Below, piece by piece: positions 36,520 to 48,735 of a DNA stretch of 64,000 nt. Source of the stretch: Arctopsyche grandis (Eukaryota > Arthropoda > Insecta > Trichoptera > Hydropsychidae); the NCBI RefSeq assembly GCF_051622035.1, contig NC_135362.1, positions 15,847,501 through 15,911,500 of the forward strand. Direction: 5' to 3'. The stretch's first letter is position 1. The number at the start of each line of letters is the position of its first letter. Below the pieces are notes generated by a model. That model was not told the origin of the DNA, did no database searches, and saw only the letters and a program-made list of their open reading frames with translations. The position numbers and the translations under genes are program-made.

Positions 36520-38528
36520 ATGGAGGTGTCATCGTCGGCTTCTTCCATCCCTGAACAACTGGAGTCTAAAGTAGCCAAATTACACGTCACTCCTCAAAGG
36601 TAGTCCTATTTTGTCATTCACATTTGCTTTTCACGCTCACCAAAAAGTTACCACGTGATGAATTTATGTACTATTAGAAAAATGACACGTGCTGTTTGGT
36701 TGGAAGACTTTTTTTACCATGTTCATTTATTGCTAGCGGTTTTACCCGGCTTCGCTCGGTATTTGTAATATAAACCGCTTTATCTAATAGTAAACATTCA
36801 TTTGTTTTTTTATTGAATTTATTTAAATCGAAAAAAAAATATATTCAATGACAGTCAATCAGAAACGAATGGTTTTTTTTTTATATGTATATAAGGGAAT
36901 CGGAATTGAAACTGAAACAGCAATCCGGAACTGGGTTGCTGGGAACCGGAACTGAAACAGAAACCCTGATCCGGTACTGACAAAAGAATCGGGATCCGTA
37001 ACTGAAAAAGGAATCGAATTCGATATCGTCATTAGAAAATATATTTTTTCGATAACGGCACGAATTCTACGACCCAAAACTTACATCTCTTTCGAAATTA
37101 TATATTAACCCTTTGCCCGCGGCAATAAATATAGCGAATAAGCCCTGTATGCGGCACCTTTTTCGCGAATTTGCCAATCGAGTTTTCGACCTTAAATACA
37201 GATTTTAATATTTACTCAAGTAACCAGATATGTTAATTAACACAAAAAGTATTATTTTCAACAATAAAATACATAATATATCTCGTAGTTTTGGATTAAT
37301 TGTCAAATAATCATTCTTTATAATTGTATGAAGACGTGACGTCACATAAACGAGGTTTCAGTATGGTTCCACAAAAAACTAATTTTTGCAATTGAATAGA
37401 TGGCATTCGACTCTCAGTAATATATTTAACCAATTTTGAACCTTAAAACAGTTGAAATAGGCGCATATAAGCCTCAAAATCCCGTGCAAAGTTCAGAAAT
37501 TCTATGGAAGACAGCCGCGCTACAGACTTGTCGCCCAAAGCTTCCATAGAAGACGGCCGCGGCAAACGGTTAAATTAAAAAAAAGCATTCAATAGTTTGA
37601 ATACTTGAATTCTAAATTTCAGCCCAAAAACATGCAGTCTAGGAAAGCGTTCAACTTATCTCGAATGGACGGATTATTTTATGGCATTAGCCTTTCTTGC
37701 CGCTAAGAGGAGTAAAGATCCATGCACTCAAGTTGGAGCTTGTATCATATCTCCAGATAACAAAGTCGTCGGCATGGGGTAAATATTCTCAATAATTCTC
37801 AAATGATCATTTATACAATAAAACAATACGAAAGGTTTTATTATTTTGATGGTTGGGATCAAAAGTAAATTTCATTCAAAGATTTATCAAATTAGATAAT
37901 GCCATTGAATGAAAATTTTCATTTATTCTATCTCTTACTTATCTTTTTCTTAATATCTTACATCTGCAAAGGTACAACGGCATGCCTTGGGGGTGCAGCG
38001 ATGACGAATATCCTTGGTGTAAAGATGCAGACTCCTCATATGACAATAAATATGCTTATGGTGATTTAATTTTATTTTTAAGTATTTTTTTAACAGTAGT
38101 CAGGCAGTTCAATTAAATTTATTGATTCAATTATTACAATATATCCGTGTAATTACGACGTTTTTGTTTTTAGTTTGCCACGCAGAAATGAATGCTATAT
38201 TGAATAAAAATGTAGCTAATGTTCGAGATTGCACTATATATGTAGCATTGTTCCCTTGCAATGAATGTGCGAAATTGATCATCCAATCGGGAATAAAAGA
38301 AATCGTGTACTTATCAGATAAACACAGTGATAAACCTGGGACGAAGGCATCAAAACGTATGCTCGACTCTGCTAAAATTACTTACAGGTTTGTATTAATG
38401 TTATAAATATGAATTTTCTACTATTAATCATGTAACATACGAACATTTCATTTCACTTTTACAGACAATATATTCCAAAGCAAAAGAAAATTATTATTGA
38501 CTTTGATGAAATCAACTCGGACACTTGA
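36520..38528 (+). CDS. DCTD: Deoxycytidylate (dCMP) deaminase, 5 exons, 200 aa
   Basis: Exons 36520-36599, 37623-37778, 37972-38060, 38174-38387 and 38465-38528 (stop TGA 38526-38528) join in phase through GT-AG introns to give 200 aa. The enzyme converts dCMP to dUMP, supplying substrate for thymidylate synthase. The sequence shows [20 protein letters not shown] (about residues 39-58), [11 protein letters not shown] (80-90), the zinc/catalytic motif CHAEMNAIL with His111 and Glu113, and PCNEC with zinc ligands Cys137 and Cys140. The C-terminus ([15 protein letters not shown]) also matches the family. No key residue is missing. Exon 1 is the least certain part: it encodes a poorly conserved 27-residue leader starting MEVSSSAS, chosen because its donor and phase fit exon 2; the frame stays open upstream to 36382, so an earlier ATG is possible. 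Intron 1 holds a Helitron-like 3' end, a degenerate tandem repeat and a TTAA-flanked MITE. Confidence 0.94.
36733..36830 (-). mobile_element. Helitron-like 3' terminus
   Basis: Read on the - strand the end is ACCGAGCGAAGCCGGGT, an imperfect hairpin, followed by AAAACCG and CTAG (36736-36733). This is the Helitron 3' layout (hairpin, short spacer, CTRR). The same ~70-bp end occurs at 6587. The base after CTAG is C here, not the expected T. Confidence 0.5.
36893..37030. repeat. Degenerate tandem phrase repeat (GGAACTGAAACAG words)
   Basis: Repeated units GGAATCGGAATTGAAACTG, GGAACCGGAACTGAAACAG, TGATCCGGTACTGAC, GGGATCCGTAACTGAAA. It lies in DCTD intron 1, directly left of the TTAA MITE. No inverted ends were found. 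Confidence 0.6.
37109..37569. mobile_element. TTAA-flanked MITE (piggyBac-like), 461 bp, in DCTD intron 1
   Basis: TTAA at 37105-37108 and 37570-37573 flanks ends reading CCCTTTGCCCGCGGCAA (left) and, reverse complemented, CCGTTTGCCGCGGCC (right). No transposase is present. It ends about 50 bp before the exon-2 acceptor of DCTD. Its termini differ from the TTAA element at 34944-35181, so two distinct families are represented. Confidence 0.78.
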
Positions 38529-38969
38529 TTTATTTATTATTCATCAAAATATAAACATCGTACAAGTCATACTAAGAGATACTATTTTTGGGATTTAACT
38601 ACTGAGCTGAAAATTTTATGGTCTTATTATTTGCGACAATGTTGAAGATGATAAAAAGGAAATTAATGAATACATGTAAATTACATAAAGAAACTCGAAC
38701 ATATTTTTTTTCATTTTTATTGATGGTACAAAAATTTGATTGCATTAATTTCATGGAACATTTTGCATTTTAACAATTCATTTCGAAAAATTGATCTTAC
38801 GACAGTCAAATTTTTCCATGACATTCAACTATAAAAGCTTATAACAAAACGATTACAACATGACAAGCACAATAGTGTTCATAAAACTTGTGTGACATCA
38901 AAACATCATGAATTATAATACTATTATGACCTTTCTCCGAGATTCAGAAAACATTTTCATTGTGTGTAT

Positions 38970-39242
38970 ACAAATATGAGCCGTTATATTTGGAAGTGGC
39001 GGAAGTGCAATTTTCAGTTCCAAAAACACTATTTCTAATTGACTTAATTCATAAATTGTTATAAATTATTTTAATTCGGTATGTCCAGAATCTCAGAAAA
39101 GCAGAATAAACGTATTACAGGCCACCATTATTTTTAAATATTGTTAAACGCAAAACATTATATTTAATGTTTTGCGAAATAATTCTCGAAATGAAGAAAG
39201 GTGGACTTATGACACTATCAAATATAACAGCTCATATATGTA
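38970..39242. repeat. Possible MITE with ATATGAGC(C/T)GTTATATTTG ends
   Basis: ATATGAGCCGTTATATTTGG at 38974 faces the complement of CAAATATAACAGCTCATATA at 39218-39238. A nearly perfect 28-bp palindrome (CGCAAAACATTATA/TTTAATGTTTTGCG) sits inside at 39148-39175. No target duplication seen. Confidence 0.5.
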
Positions 39243-41558
39243 AATGAATATAACACTGCCATATAAACAATACTCTTATTATTCTAAATTTTCTTATTGT
39301 ATAGGACAGTGTTTTCAAAAAAATGTTCTGTGAGATGTTTATATTCTGTAAACAGACCAACAGATTGAGAATCATTGTTTATTGTTATTTCACAAGTTCA
39401 AACTTCATATTGTGATAGATTATGCTCTTAAACAAGGCCAAGACAATATTTAATAATGAAAATACTTAATTCATTCCGATATGCGCAAAATCTATCAGGA
39501 AAATAACCTAAAAAAAAAGCTTGTAAAAAGAAATAATCAACAAATATAAACTAACCCACTTTAGATTGCATCCAACCTACTATGTTTAAAAAAGCTTTTA
39601 CGTCTGTGTTGAGAACCAATATTTAAGGTTGTATGGTTGTATACACAAAATGCCTATCACCTCTGCAAGATAGTTGTGGAGGATTAAAACATACCTGTTT
39701 AGAAACTATGCAAATTTGTGGTATACTCGATACTTGAGTAAACTGCTACTGTAAAAAACAAATCAGAAGTTGGTTAAATTAACATATTATTTATCTCACC
39801 TAAATATTAAATGTAGTTTTATAGTTACGTCCTGTATTCACTAAGTTGCTATTAGCAGAAACTAGTTACATTAATGTATTAAACTTACCACGTTACTGCA
39901 GCAGTTCGACCGACTCAAAACTTGAAAATCAGTTGTTATGATCATGAGTAACAATATTATTATGATCATTATTGTGGCTAAATAATAATATTGAATATCA
40001 TTATGGAAAAAACTAGAGCAGAAAATTATCAAAAGAAAGAACAAGCTATGAGCCATTTCTTAGTATAAACTTATAAATGTAGAACTGCGAGATTTAATCT
40101 ACGTTTCACTTCATTTCACACACGCGTATAAAATATAATTGTTAAGACTACGACATTCAAAGACTGTCTGTAAAACGACTGTTGTCCACTATAAAATTGA
40201 GGTTCCAAGAGAAGTATCAATGTCCAGAAATGCTATAAAAATTTCTACAAGACATACGTGTTACATCATCTTAATAGATCTCAAAGTACTGCATATATAA
40301 AACTACACCAGTCAAAAGAAACGTTTAAACGGAATATAATAGACAATGTTAGCATTGTACAGAACTGTTATGACAACTCGGTGAGTGTTAGTGACAGATG
40401 ATGCCGAAAACTCCCCACATTGATAATATCCAGAGGTGTAAACTTAAAAGTCAATTTTATGGATTATCGTCTAAATGCATTGTTATATGTTTTCGTAAAC
40501 GATTAGCAAATCATTTTGGTAACGTGTTTGACTGTTTGGTAACTCAATCTATTGGGGATGATAAAATCATGTCTCACATGCTAGAACATTGTACATATTC
40601 ATCATTAAAAGATTTACTCCATATATTTTATTGTACATGTAATTGTTTTTAACCTCAAAATCTAATACCATCTAAATTCCACCAGACTACATTTGATTTC
40701 AAACCAAAAATTTGTGATTTCCTAGTAATAATAAAAAAAGCAAATAAAATATAATTAACTCAGATAAAATTATGTTAAGATAACATTTCTTATCATCTAC
40801 CTATTTTCATGTATATACAAAGCATTTCCATTTACAAAAAAAAAGAAAATATTGGAGATAATATTTTTGTAATTTGATGAGCCCTAAAAGTGAGTTAAAT
40901 TTTATTTGATGTACATAATAATACGATATTAAAAATCAAATACAAATGTAGACATTCAAACAAAACACAATGAAATTCATAAAACTTTAATCAAAAGTTT
41001 CATGTATTTTTTTTATAATCAGTTTTTTGATCATCGATAATACAACATAGCATTCATTGTTGTAAAAAAATGTTCTAAATATAAAAACCAAACATTTACC
41101 TTTCAGGTCTTTTTATTACGACTTAATCAGAGCAATTTTGACATATAAATATAAAAGCGTTTTTAACCACAAAGTTCCACTTGTCATATAAATTTACTAA
41201 ACAATTCGACTAACATAATAATTGAAAGTTTGATCAAATTCTTCTTTATGTTGCAAAGAAAACATTTATTGCAAAAATATACAAGCCTGTAACATTTTTG
41301 TGTGAATAAGTATTTGTGTATTACATATATTAATTGTTTGGTATTGAAATACATATATAGTTTTTTGCACATCTTGAAGATGCGATTATTGCAGTTGAAT
41401 GTCAATTTTGTTTAAATAATATGTTACGTTTTAACCAGCGCAATACAATACACACACATACATATGTACGATTATTGGCCAATTCACTGAAATATATATT
41501 TATGGAGTTCTACTTCATTCATTATAACATGAAGATTAAGAAATATTCACACAATGAA

Positions 41559-41575
41559 GGGGGGGGGGGGGGGGG
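41559..41575. repeat. Poly-G run, 17 bp
   Basis: Uninterrupted G17, striking in AT-rich sequence, 190 bp downstream of the NAA15 stop codon (in the direction of NAA15 transcription). Length may be affected by sequencing error. Confidence 0.9.
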
Positions 41576-41760
41576 ACTCAATTATATATTATAATAATAC
41601 ATTCGCAAAAATTTGAAATAAAAACACCTAAACGTTTTTTGGTTTAAATCATACTATGATCATGAATGATTAATTTCTATCATGAGATGTGGGCGAAAAA
41701 TGCTTACGATAATATAACAATGTGTCAGTCTATCAACATTTCTCACTCGATAATGTTTAT

Positions 41761-44434
41761 TTAAACCAAAAGAGGGCAGACGTAAGGTGAATCCACATAG
41801 TCAGAAATGGCAGTGGTGCCAGGTGGTGGAGTTGGAACTCGCGGCGGTTCCGGCTCCGAGGCAGGCCTGAATGCCAAAGTGTAAGGATACTTTTCCCTAC
41901 AACGCATCATCCACGTATCCTCGAGTGCTGCCTCATCTGCACCAAAATCACCATTCCTCACCGCTTCCAACAGATTGACGCAATTCTATAAAATAACAAA
42001 ATAATTTAATATTTATACTGATAATAGTCGATACATAAATGTCATATTATTTTAGACAAATTACTTGAATACTACAATCCGGATGCGTAAATGATGCAGC
42101 AATATTAAATGCCTTGAGAGATTGTGAAGGTTTTAAACGAGCTAATACTCTTGCTCCTTGTAATGCAGCCGCTCCTGACTTACTACCCGCATCTTCCAAA
42201 TACTCTTTGTTTATTTCTTCCGAAGATTTTCCACCGAAAAGCTAAGAAATTACCAATTAACATAATTGTTTATCACTTTTACATACATATATATGAAAAG
42301 AAGAATATTGGACTCACATCTTCCGCTGCCTTATTGAGAACTTGCGATACAAAAGTATTGGGCTCTAGTTTCGCCGCATTTAAAGCTTCATGAAACCGTG
42401 CTAAACAATCATGCAATTCTGGACGTGTCGGTTCCAATTTTCTAGCCCGCTTAATACTTTGAAGCATCAAAAGCAATTTTCCTAAAATGGTCAAATCAAA
42501 TAAGAAATTGGATTTAAACTACAAAACATTAAATGATTAACTAACAACTGTACAAAACCTTTTCTAAAGTAAATTTCGAACGCCATGAGATGAGTTTCTA
42601 TTCTGTTTGCGGCGAGAGTTTGCAAAGGAGTTAGGAATTTAATAGCTTGCTCCAACGGATCTTCCACCTGAAAGTAAAAAAACATTAACTTAGCATGAAA
42701 ATCATTAGCCGTTTTAAAAGACCTACCGACACCCCAACAAGAAAAGAAACATTAGTCAATGACATAGTGATTAGTTAGGTCATCAAGCGAATCTCAAACC
42801 AATGGACCAAATATTGGAAGATAAAACTGAACGAGCCTTGAATCAATCCAAGTCACATTTACACTGCGATGAAATGATATCAACCTTCAGATTTTCATCA
42901 ACGGGGTGCAAATTCCACAAGCTAATTGAGCCAAATATTTAGGGACTGCACCTTGTTTCAAGGCATAAATAGAGGCATCATCATATCAAGAAAAAAAAAT
43001 AGAGCATATCCAAACTAAACAGAGAGAGAGATGTACTGGCTAATAGGAAGACACTCCAAATTAGACCTGCACTGCAAAAATTAATATACCAAGCCATTAT
43101 GAAACCAGTATGGACGTATGGCATACAACTGTGAGGGTACGGTAAGCCAATATTAAATATATACAAAGATGCCAAAACCAATTTCTGAGAATCATCAATA
43201 CCGGTGGGCCCGGTTTCACCAATTCTCGTTAAATGAACTCTTCGTTTCTATACTTGAATATAATTTGTCATCAATTTTGAATAAGTATAATAATTTTATG
43301 TTTACTACAGCTACATGCATGTATGTAATGAAACCAAAAAAATATATGTATATAATAATTTTATTTAATAAATATTAAATTTAAAGTTGAGATAAGTCAA
43401 AACCTAGTAGATATTGGAAAATATTTCTGAAATGATTACTATGATGATCCTAGTACTAAGCCGACGAGATAAGTATAAAAAGGGAGAGTTCATTTAACGA
43501 GAATTGATGTTTCGCAGGGGACCCGACCAATGCATATCGCTTTGTGACAAATGCAGAGATCCACAAGTACCTGAAAATACAGACAATGCGAGAGGTGATC
43601 CGGAAAATACGAAATGTGAATACAATGTCACCCCAATATAGAGCCATAAAGTTGTTAGCTACTAATTCACCAATTGAGGCGCTTGAAAATGAAAAAGCCT
43701 TGGTAACTTAAAATTAAGAGATTCGGAAGACCAATTCAAAATCTTGGGGGATGGGGTAATGATTGATTGGAAGAACATAAATATAATCAGTGATGATCAA
43801 AGATCGGCGTTGGGACAATGCTTTTGGCACAAAAAATGGCTCACTATTGTCAATATGCTTTTTGGCTGTCTTGCTTTGAAGCAGTCTATTGTTATTTGAT
43901 GAGCAGCCAGGCGACGAGTGATGATTTATCAGAGATTGATAAAATGGCACCAGAAGAGAGAATTTTTTTTATATATTACTCTTCCAGTCTATTGTAATTA
44001 TGGTAGGGTTAAGATCTGAATAAGCAGCGACTATTTCAAAAATTAGTCAATTAAAAGAAAAAGTGGAAAATTTTAACCCAAAGATGTTGATTTGAATTTA
44101 TAAATCCTAAAAGCAAATTATAGGAGGGAATACTATATAGATTTTAGATAAAAATTTTAAAATTACACTGGGATTTAAATTCTTGAAAGGTTTTGTCTAC
44201 GAATAAGTAAACCATTAATTGTAGTTACATATATCACACTTACTCTAGCTAACTTGTCCGGTATTAATTCTTCAAGTTGGGGAGCATCATCTGGAGCATC
44301 GTGATGGGGACAAGGACGGTTGTGCTGTTGTTTGGGAGCATTAGCAGCTACCAGGGCTGATTCCCTCTCAGCTTTGCGCCTCGCTTTCCTTTGTTTATTA
44401 TGAAGTTTCTTCAATTCAGCCGGAGCGAGCAATT
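41761..44434 (-). CDS. NAA15: N-alpha-acetyltransferase 15, NatA auxiliary subunit, C-terminal part only (5 exons, 287 aa)
   Basis: In transcript order the exons are 44434-44244, 42667-42559, 42481-42318, 42241-42065 and 41985-41761 (stop TAA). All have GT-AG borders and matching phases. NAA15 is the ribosome-bound scaffold of NatA, which acetylates N-termini co-translationally with catalytic NAA10. The match is to the C-terminal third: the lysine/arginine-rich linker [18 protein letters not shown], then [23 protein letters not shown], the helical repeat [27 protein letters not shown], and the terminal [10 protein letters not shown] before a Pro-rich tail. The first listed exon begins in phase 2 after a clear acceptor, so it is internal. 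The N-terminal ~550 residues (TPR region) should lie to the right on this strand, yet nothing in 44435-64000 resembles them; either the preceding intron exceeds 19 kb or this is a detached 3' copy. The intron 42668-44243 contains a Jockey LINE fragment. Confidence 0.88.
42775..43700 (+). mobile_element. Jockey-clade LINE remnant, C-terminal RT region
   Basis: Frameshifted pieces read as Jockey: [18 protein letters not shown]-like text, a piece equivalent to YLGLHLD, then [20 protein letters not shown] and PVWTYGIQL near 43040-43135, and after the [24 protein letters not shown] near 43535-43610. Many stops and indels. It lies in the NAA15 intron 42668-44243, antisense to that gene. Confidence 0.7.
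43204..43521. mobile_element. MITE with CAATTCTCGTTAAATGAACTC ends splitting the Jockey fragment
   Basis: ATTCTCGTTAAATGAACTC occurs near the left end (43220-43238) and inverted near the right end (43487-43505), each bordered by a GGGxCCC-type GC-rich terminus. Removing it rejoins the Jockey reading (IIN... / [12 protein letters not shown]), with AATACC and AATGCA at the junction as a decayed target duplication. Confidence 0.6.
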
Positions 44435-45242
44435 CTGAAACAAAATATTATAGATTTTTAATAAAAAAAAATTAAATTCAGAGTAATGGTGAAACATTTA
44501 TCAATATACTAGTACTGTGTGCAATCGTCATCGTCCTTGACGATAATTGATCATTAGCACCCGATCAATTCTCAAGAATTATGTTCATATAATACTCACA
44601 TATGTACAAAGTTACATTTTTGGTTCGGGTTGATTAGCATAAGAGCGCACGTGCTGACCTCACCGTGTAATTCGGTCAAAATTAACGACCTGTCGGTAGT
44701 GTTTGTTGTCGATCTGATTATGATGATCGATGTATCGATAGACGAACGTGATTTGTAACGAAATCGAAGCGGGCGGATGATTGCTATGCTAATGATGGGT
44801 CGGTGAACCGCAGTTAGTTTAAAACAACAATTTGGTTCAGTAGCCTAAAGGCTCGCCCGTGTCAATAATATTTTCTTGGATCTATCACGCTATAATATAA
44901 TAGTTTCACTTTTATTCAAAAAAATATATAATATAACATTTTGTCGATTTGGTTATGTCATATGTGAGTTAAAAAAACGGTGAATGTATGCACAGTACTA
45001 TGAATGAAAAACAAAGATGATTATACTTATCAACAACATTAAAATTATTGTAATCAAAGTGTTTATGAAATATACTTCACAGATATTTTTCAATGTGGAA
45101 ACTTTTTAAAGTTTCATTTCATCTCCCCGACTATTAAAACACGACATATTCACACACTATTATGCAAGTACTGAATGTTGATTAATTTATATGGTAACCA
45201 AGTAAACAAAGTCTTGTTGAAGATTAGATTAATTAGAGGTTA
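44435..45242. other. No gene seen; start of the expected long NAA15 intron
   Basis: Follows the 3' splice site of the first NAA15 exon found. No upstream exon recognised. Confidence 0.5.
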
Positions 45243-45560
45243 ACCAGCAGCGTGGTCTATTGGTGAGTGTTGTATTCTTTCGAGCAGAGTGTCAGGGGTT
45301 CGATTCCCACAGTCTCGTTGTTGGCCAGAACTTGGTTTATCGAGGTCGATCGTTTCTTATAAGAATTTGCCAATTTTTCTGATTGTCATTGAAACGGTTC
45401 CTGTAAAATTGGCTTTCCCTCCCCAATTTTCTATTGCAAACCTTGAGTTATTGTTATATCACAGGTTTAGCCAGATTTCTCTGTGAATGTTAATTGAATA
45501 TAAAAATTCGTATTGTATACGATGTTTTTAATGTCTGACCATAGATGTCATATATTGTTA
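45243..45560 (+). repeat. tRNA-derived SINE, copy C
   Basis: Head GTGGTCTATTGGTGAGTG, B box GGGGTTCGATTCCCAC, body GGTCGATCGTTTCTTATAAG ... CATTGAAACGGTTCCTG, tail CCATAGATGTCATAT. Confidence 0.8.
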
Positions 45561-46602
45561 CGATTTATATAATAATTATATTAATTGACATTGGATCGAT
45601 GGAAACCACATAATGGGAATCTGTTCAATATTAGCCATGCAATTATATAAATATGATGCTTTTAAATAAATCAGAGCTAATGAAAAGATTGTTCAAAGAC
45701 TAATGAATTAATTTGTTTTAACTTCCTTTGGAACTTTGGTAGTTGGTGCTATTAATCACAACTCGGCATCAATATCGAATGACAGGAACATGTCAAAGAT
45801 TGATCTAATTTAAAATTAATATATGATAACAATATTCTGTAGCAATCGTGCAGTTTCCGGAAAACGCACCCAGATAACAAGTAAAAGGTTAATTCCTGAG
45901 ACAAAGAAATGATTACAAGTTGCAAACCAGCAACGCCTTTTGCCCCGAGGCAAAGTTTGCCGACAAAAACCAGAATTAGAGCAGAGAATACAATGCCATA
46001 CAAAACTTTACCTTACAAACTTACATATAAATCAAACTAATAACGAAAACCACTTGTAAAAACACGTGAACGTAATTTCGTGGCGTTAACATTCGCGTAA
46101 AAAATGTAGCATTTTATCCACACATTCTCTAGCAGCGCTGAACCGAACGTATAATAAAAATAAATACATAAAATTGGCTCCCAGCTATATTTTATTTATA
46201 ATTGACCCTGCTCTACGAACTGAAATTAATTAAAAGCGATTAAGCGATTTTTTTCTGCCCTATAATAATCCATATTTCTATCGCATTTAGAGTGTGGTTT
46301 CACCTTTGCCATTTAGAGTTTTAACACTTGTAAGTGCAAACGATTGAATAGAATAAGTAAACGCAGTTGATTGGAATTATAATGCTAATTTCATAGATGC
46401 TAATGAAATAAAAGGTTAACACGCTCTGCCATGATCACTTACTACAACGCTTATCGCTGCATTAATGGCATATCATGCCTGTTTAGATAAGAATACCTCA
46501 ACAGGTTTAGTTTTAGTAACTACCAAAAACTTCAAGAATATTTTTCCTTTCCCAAGCATGTACAGAATTATATAAAATCGTTAATGTATGTATGTAATCC
46601 GG
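45561..46602. other. No supported gene
   Basis: A - strand frame at 46003-45752 starts with a hydrophobic stretch (MYGIVFSALILVFVGKLCLG) that looks like a signal peptide, but nothing downstream supports it. Confidence 0.4.
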
Positions 46603-46700
46603 TGACGTACCGTGAAAATGTGCCTGTTTTTGTCTTCCAGCCTTACTTATGTGTGCGCGAGCAGGATACAAGGGGACTAAGTGACGTCATACAGAGTATG
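46603..46700 (+). repeat. GCGCGAGCA(A/G)GATACAAGG repeat, copy 2
   Basis: GTACCGTGAAAATGTGCCTG, TTACTTATGTGTGCGCGAG and CAGGATACAAGGGGACT match 7355-7431. The word GCGCGAGCAGGATACAA is also in both arms of the hairpin at 26187-26546. Confidence 0.6.
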
Positions 46701-47152
46701 TATGCGTGTAGTATAAATAAGTTTATATGAGGTAGTGTGAAAAAAGTAACTGTTATAACTGCCCAACTACGTAATATTTAAATTTGTGTGGGGGTGGCGA
46801 AAACGTCAACCGGAAAGCCAGCTGTCATCACTACGATCTGACAAAATGATTTTGATGTAATTTTAAATGATTAAATTCCTCTAGCGTCATGCCAGAGACG
46901 TTTGCCTATTTATTGACATCTAACCCCTCCACATGCGATCAAAGCGATCGGAAGAGTAGAAGTGGTTCGATATCATCTCACAAATTTCAGCCGGTTAAGA
47001 ATTTCACCTGACAAACCAAGTGAAACTAACAAAAAGCTTGTAAACATCAATTCCTTGAATGACAGTGTGGTTATTCTAAAGAATTTGCGAGGGTGTGCAA
47101 CAGATATTATAAACTTCAATGATAGAGGTGATACTTGCAGGCTATTTATTGT

Positions 47153-47655
47153 ATCATCATTCACAGCCGGGTCTGGGTCACTGCATCGAAAGCAAAGATC
47201 GAAAATAATGTATGCATGGTAAACGGACTATTTCACACATCGACATAAAAATCGCGAAAAAATTTCGATTTTCGATCAAGTCACTTTCGATGCAGTGACG
47301 GCTACCGCTCTCATCCAACTCATCCCGCATATTTTTCTGGTTTCATCCCCTGTTGCCTCCCTTGCACCCTTTTAAATCCTCTCGGATACCATTTCAGCAC
47401 TTCTCCCGTCCATCTATCGTTCGTTCTTCTAGTTACGTGACCTGCCTATTGCCATTTCAATTTATTTACTCTCATCATTACATCAACCACATTTGTCATA
47501 TTTTTAACCCACGTATTCCGTTTTCTATCTTTCTTCATTATGCCAACCATACAGCGTTCCATACTACTTTGAGTGCACTAGACATTATGCAGCATTCTGG
47601 CGTTCAATGCCCAAATTTTGCATCCACACGTCATCGCTGGTTAGATACATTGATA
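47153..47655 (-). mobile_element. RTE 3'-end fragment interrupted by a MITE
   Basis: Starts with CATCATTCACAGCCGG, is cut by the MITE at 47177-47299, and continues CTCTCATCCAACTCATCCCG to ACAGCGTTCCATACTACTTTG and beyond, complementary to 19.65-20.1 kb. Decayed. Confidence 0.72.
47177..47299. mobile_element. 123-bp MITE with GTCACTGCATCGAAAG ends, nested in an RTE fragment
   Basis: GTCACTGCATCGAAAG at 47177-47192 is repeated inverted at 47284-47299. Inside are GCAAAGATCGAAAAT and GCATGGTAAACGG, both also found in the arms of the hairpin at 26187-26546. It interrupts an antisense RTE 3' end (47153-47655). Confidence 0.7.
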
Positions 47656-48564
47656 TGGCAGCCAATCGTATTACTTACAAATAATAGTTGACGAAGGCAA
47701 AACATAAAAAATATTACTGACAATTTTGGGTTAGAAATTTTGCAGCCGGTTTAAAGCAAATCATATACTTTTAAACGTATCCAGAGCAGTTTACTTTCAT
47801 TGCACCGATATTATATTATGCACACACACACACATACAATAATAACAATATTGAGATTGGAAGGAAAAAAATTAGACCAGCATTCCGACGGCGAACAAAG
47901 GCCAACGGGCAAAATGTTCACATGGGCCGGACTTCGGCTTCGTTAAATCAGCGCCGGTCCAAAAGGTGAAACATATCGAATGATATCGAAACATTTTCCG
48001 GTCACCATGACCACGGCAATAATATACATACAATCATGTGAAAGAATGAGCGGCGGGTGAGACAAAAAAAATTTTTTTTTTGGCAAACAGGAAATATATT
48101 GTAACGAACGGTGAGCGACCAGGTGGTCCAGTTCATAAAGCTATAAAGCAGCCGATCGTGCCTTTACACTTAAGGTCAAATGTGAAGTGGTGAGATTTAC
48201 AATTACACCTACAATTACTTAATAACAATACAATACTAAGAAATTTGAAATGTACCAAAACCCTTTGCACAATCTATTAATGGTTCGTTCTAATTGAATA
48301 ACTGGTAACGATTTTAAAAGGCTTGAACTACAATATGTAGTATCTAGACATAATACATGCAGATTATTATAACGACACGATAGCATTGCGAATTTTAACA
48401 AATATGTAGAAGAACATTTTTTCTATCGGTAAATGTAACTCATCATATAAAACGTCAATTGTAACATTACTTAAAAAAATATATATATACCTATATGGAA
48501 AAAGCTACATGCATACTAAATAAGGAACAGATTAGGTTTGTGAGGTAATTCTCAACTAGTGTCC
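47656..48564. other. No gene seen
   Basis: AT-rich with a (CA)n run at 47820-47835; no coding signal. Confidence 0.55.
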
Positions 48565-48735
48565 CACTATTAGCCACAACGTAACTGGTTAGGCCATTGT
48601 TTACCAGTAGGGAGGTCGTGGGTTCAAATCCCGATCGGAACCGAACAATTATTCGATTTATATACGCTGCTGACAAGATCTGGATGGTTAAATCCAAATC
48701 GACCGTCTCCTGTTTTAGTTTGCTATTTTATTTTC
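48565..48735 (+). repeat. tRNA-derived SINE, copy D (D/F subfamily)
   Basis: Head GTAACTGGTTAGGCC, perfect B box GGGTTCAAATCCCG, body AAATCGACCGTCTCCTGTTT then TAGTTTGCTATTTTAT. The tail beyond 48735 is replaced by another repeat. Not a functional tRNA: no acceptor stem can be folded. Confidence 0.75.

Larger units (their letters stand above)
38529..41760. other. Convergent intergenic region between DCTD and NAA15
   Basis: AT-rich, holding the putative MITE at 38970-39242 and the poly-G at 41559. The frames at 39871-40056, 40398-40652 and 41184-41405 show no domain. Confidence 0.55.

Noticed and set aside
45752-46003. - strand frame starting with a signal-peptide-like MYGIVFSALILVFVG
   Set aside because: Hydrophobic starts arise easily in AT-rich DNA; no donor, partner exon or homology could be supported.
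48570-48660. A tRNA gene (good B box GGGTTCAAATCCCG)
   Set aside because: No acceptor or anticodon stem can be folded, and the sequence continues into the SINE body.
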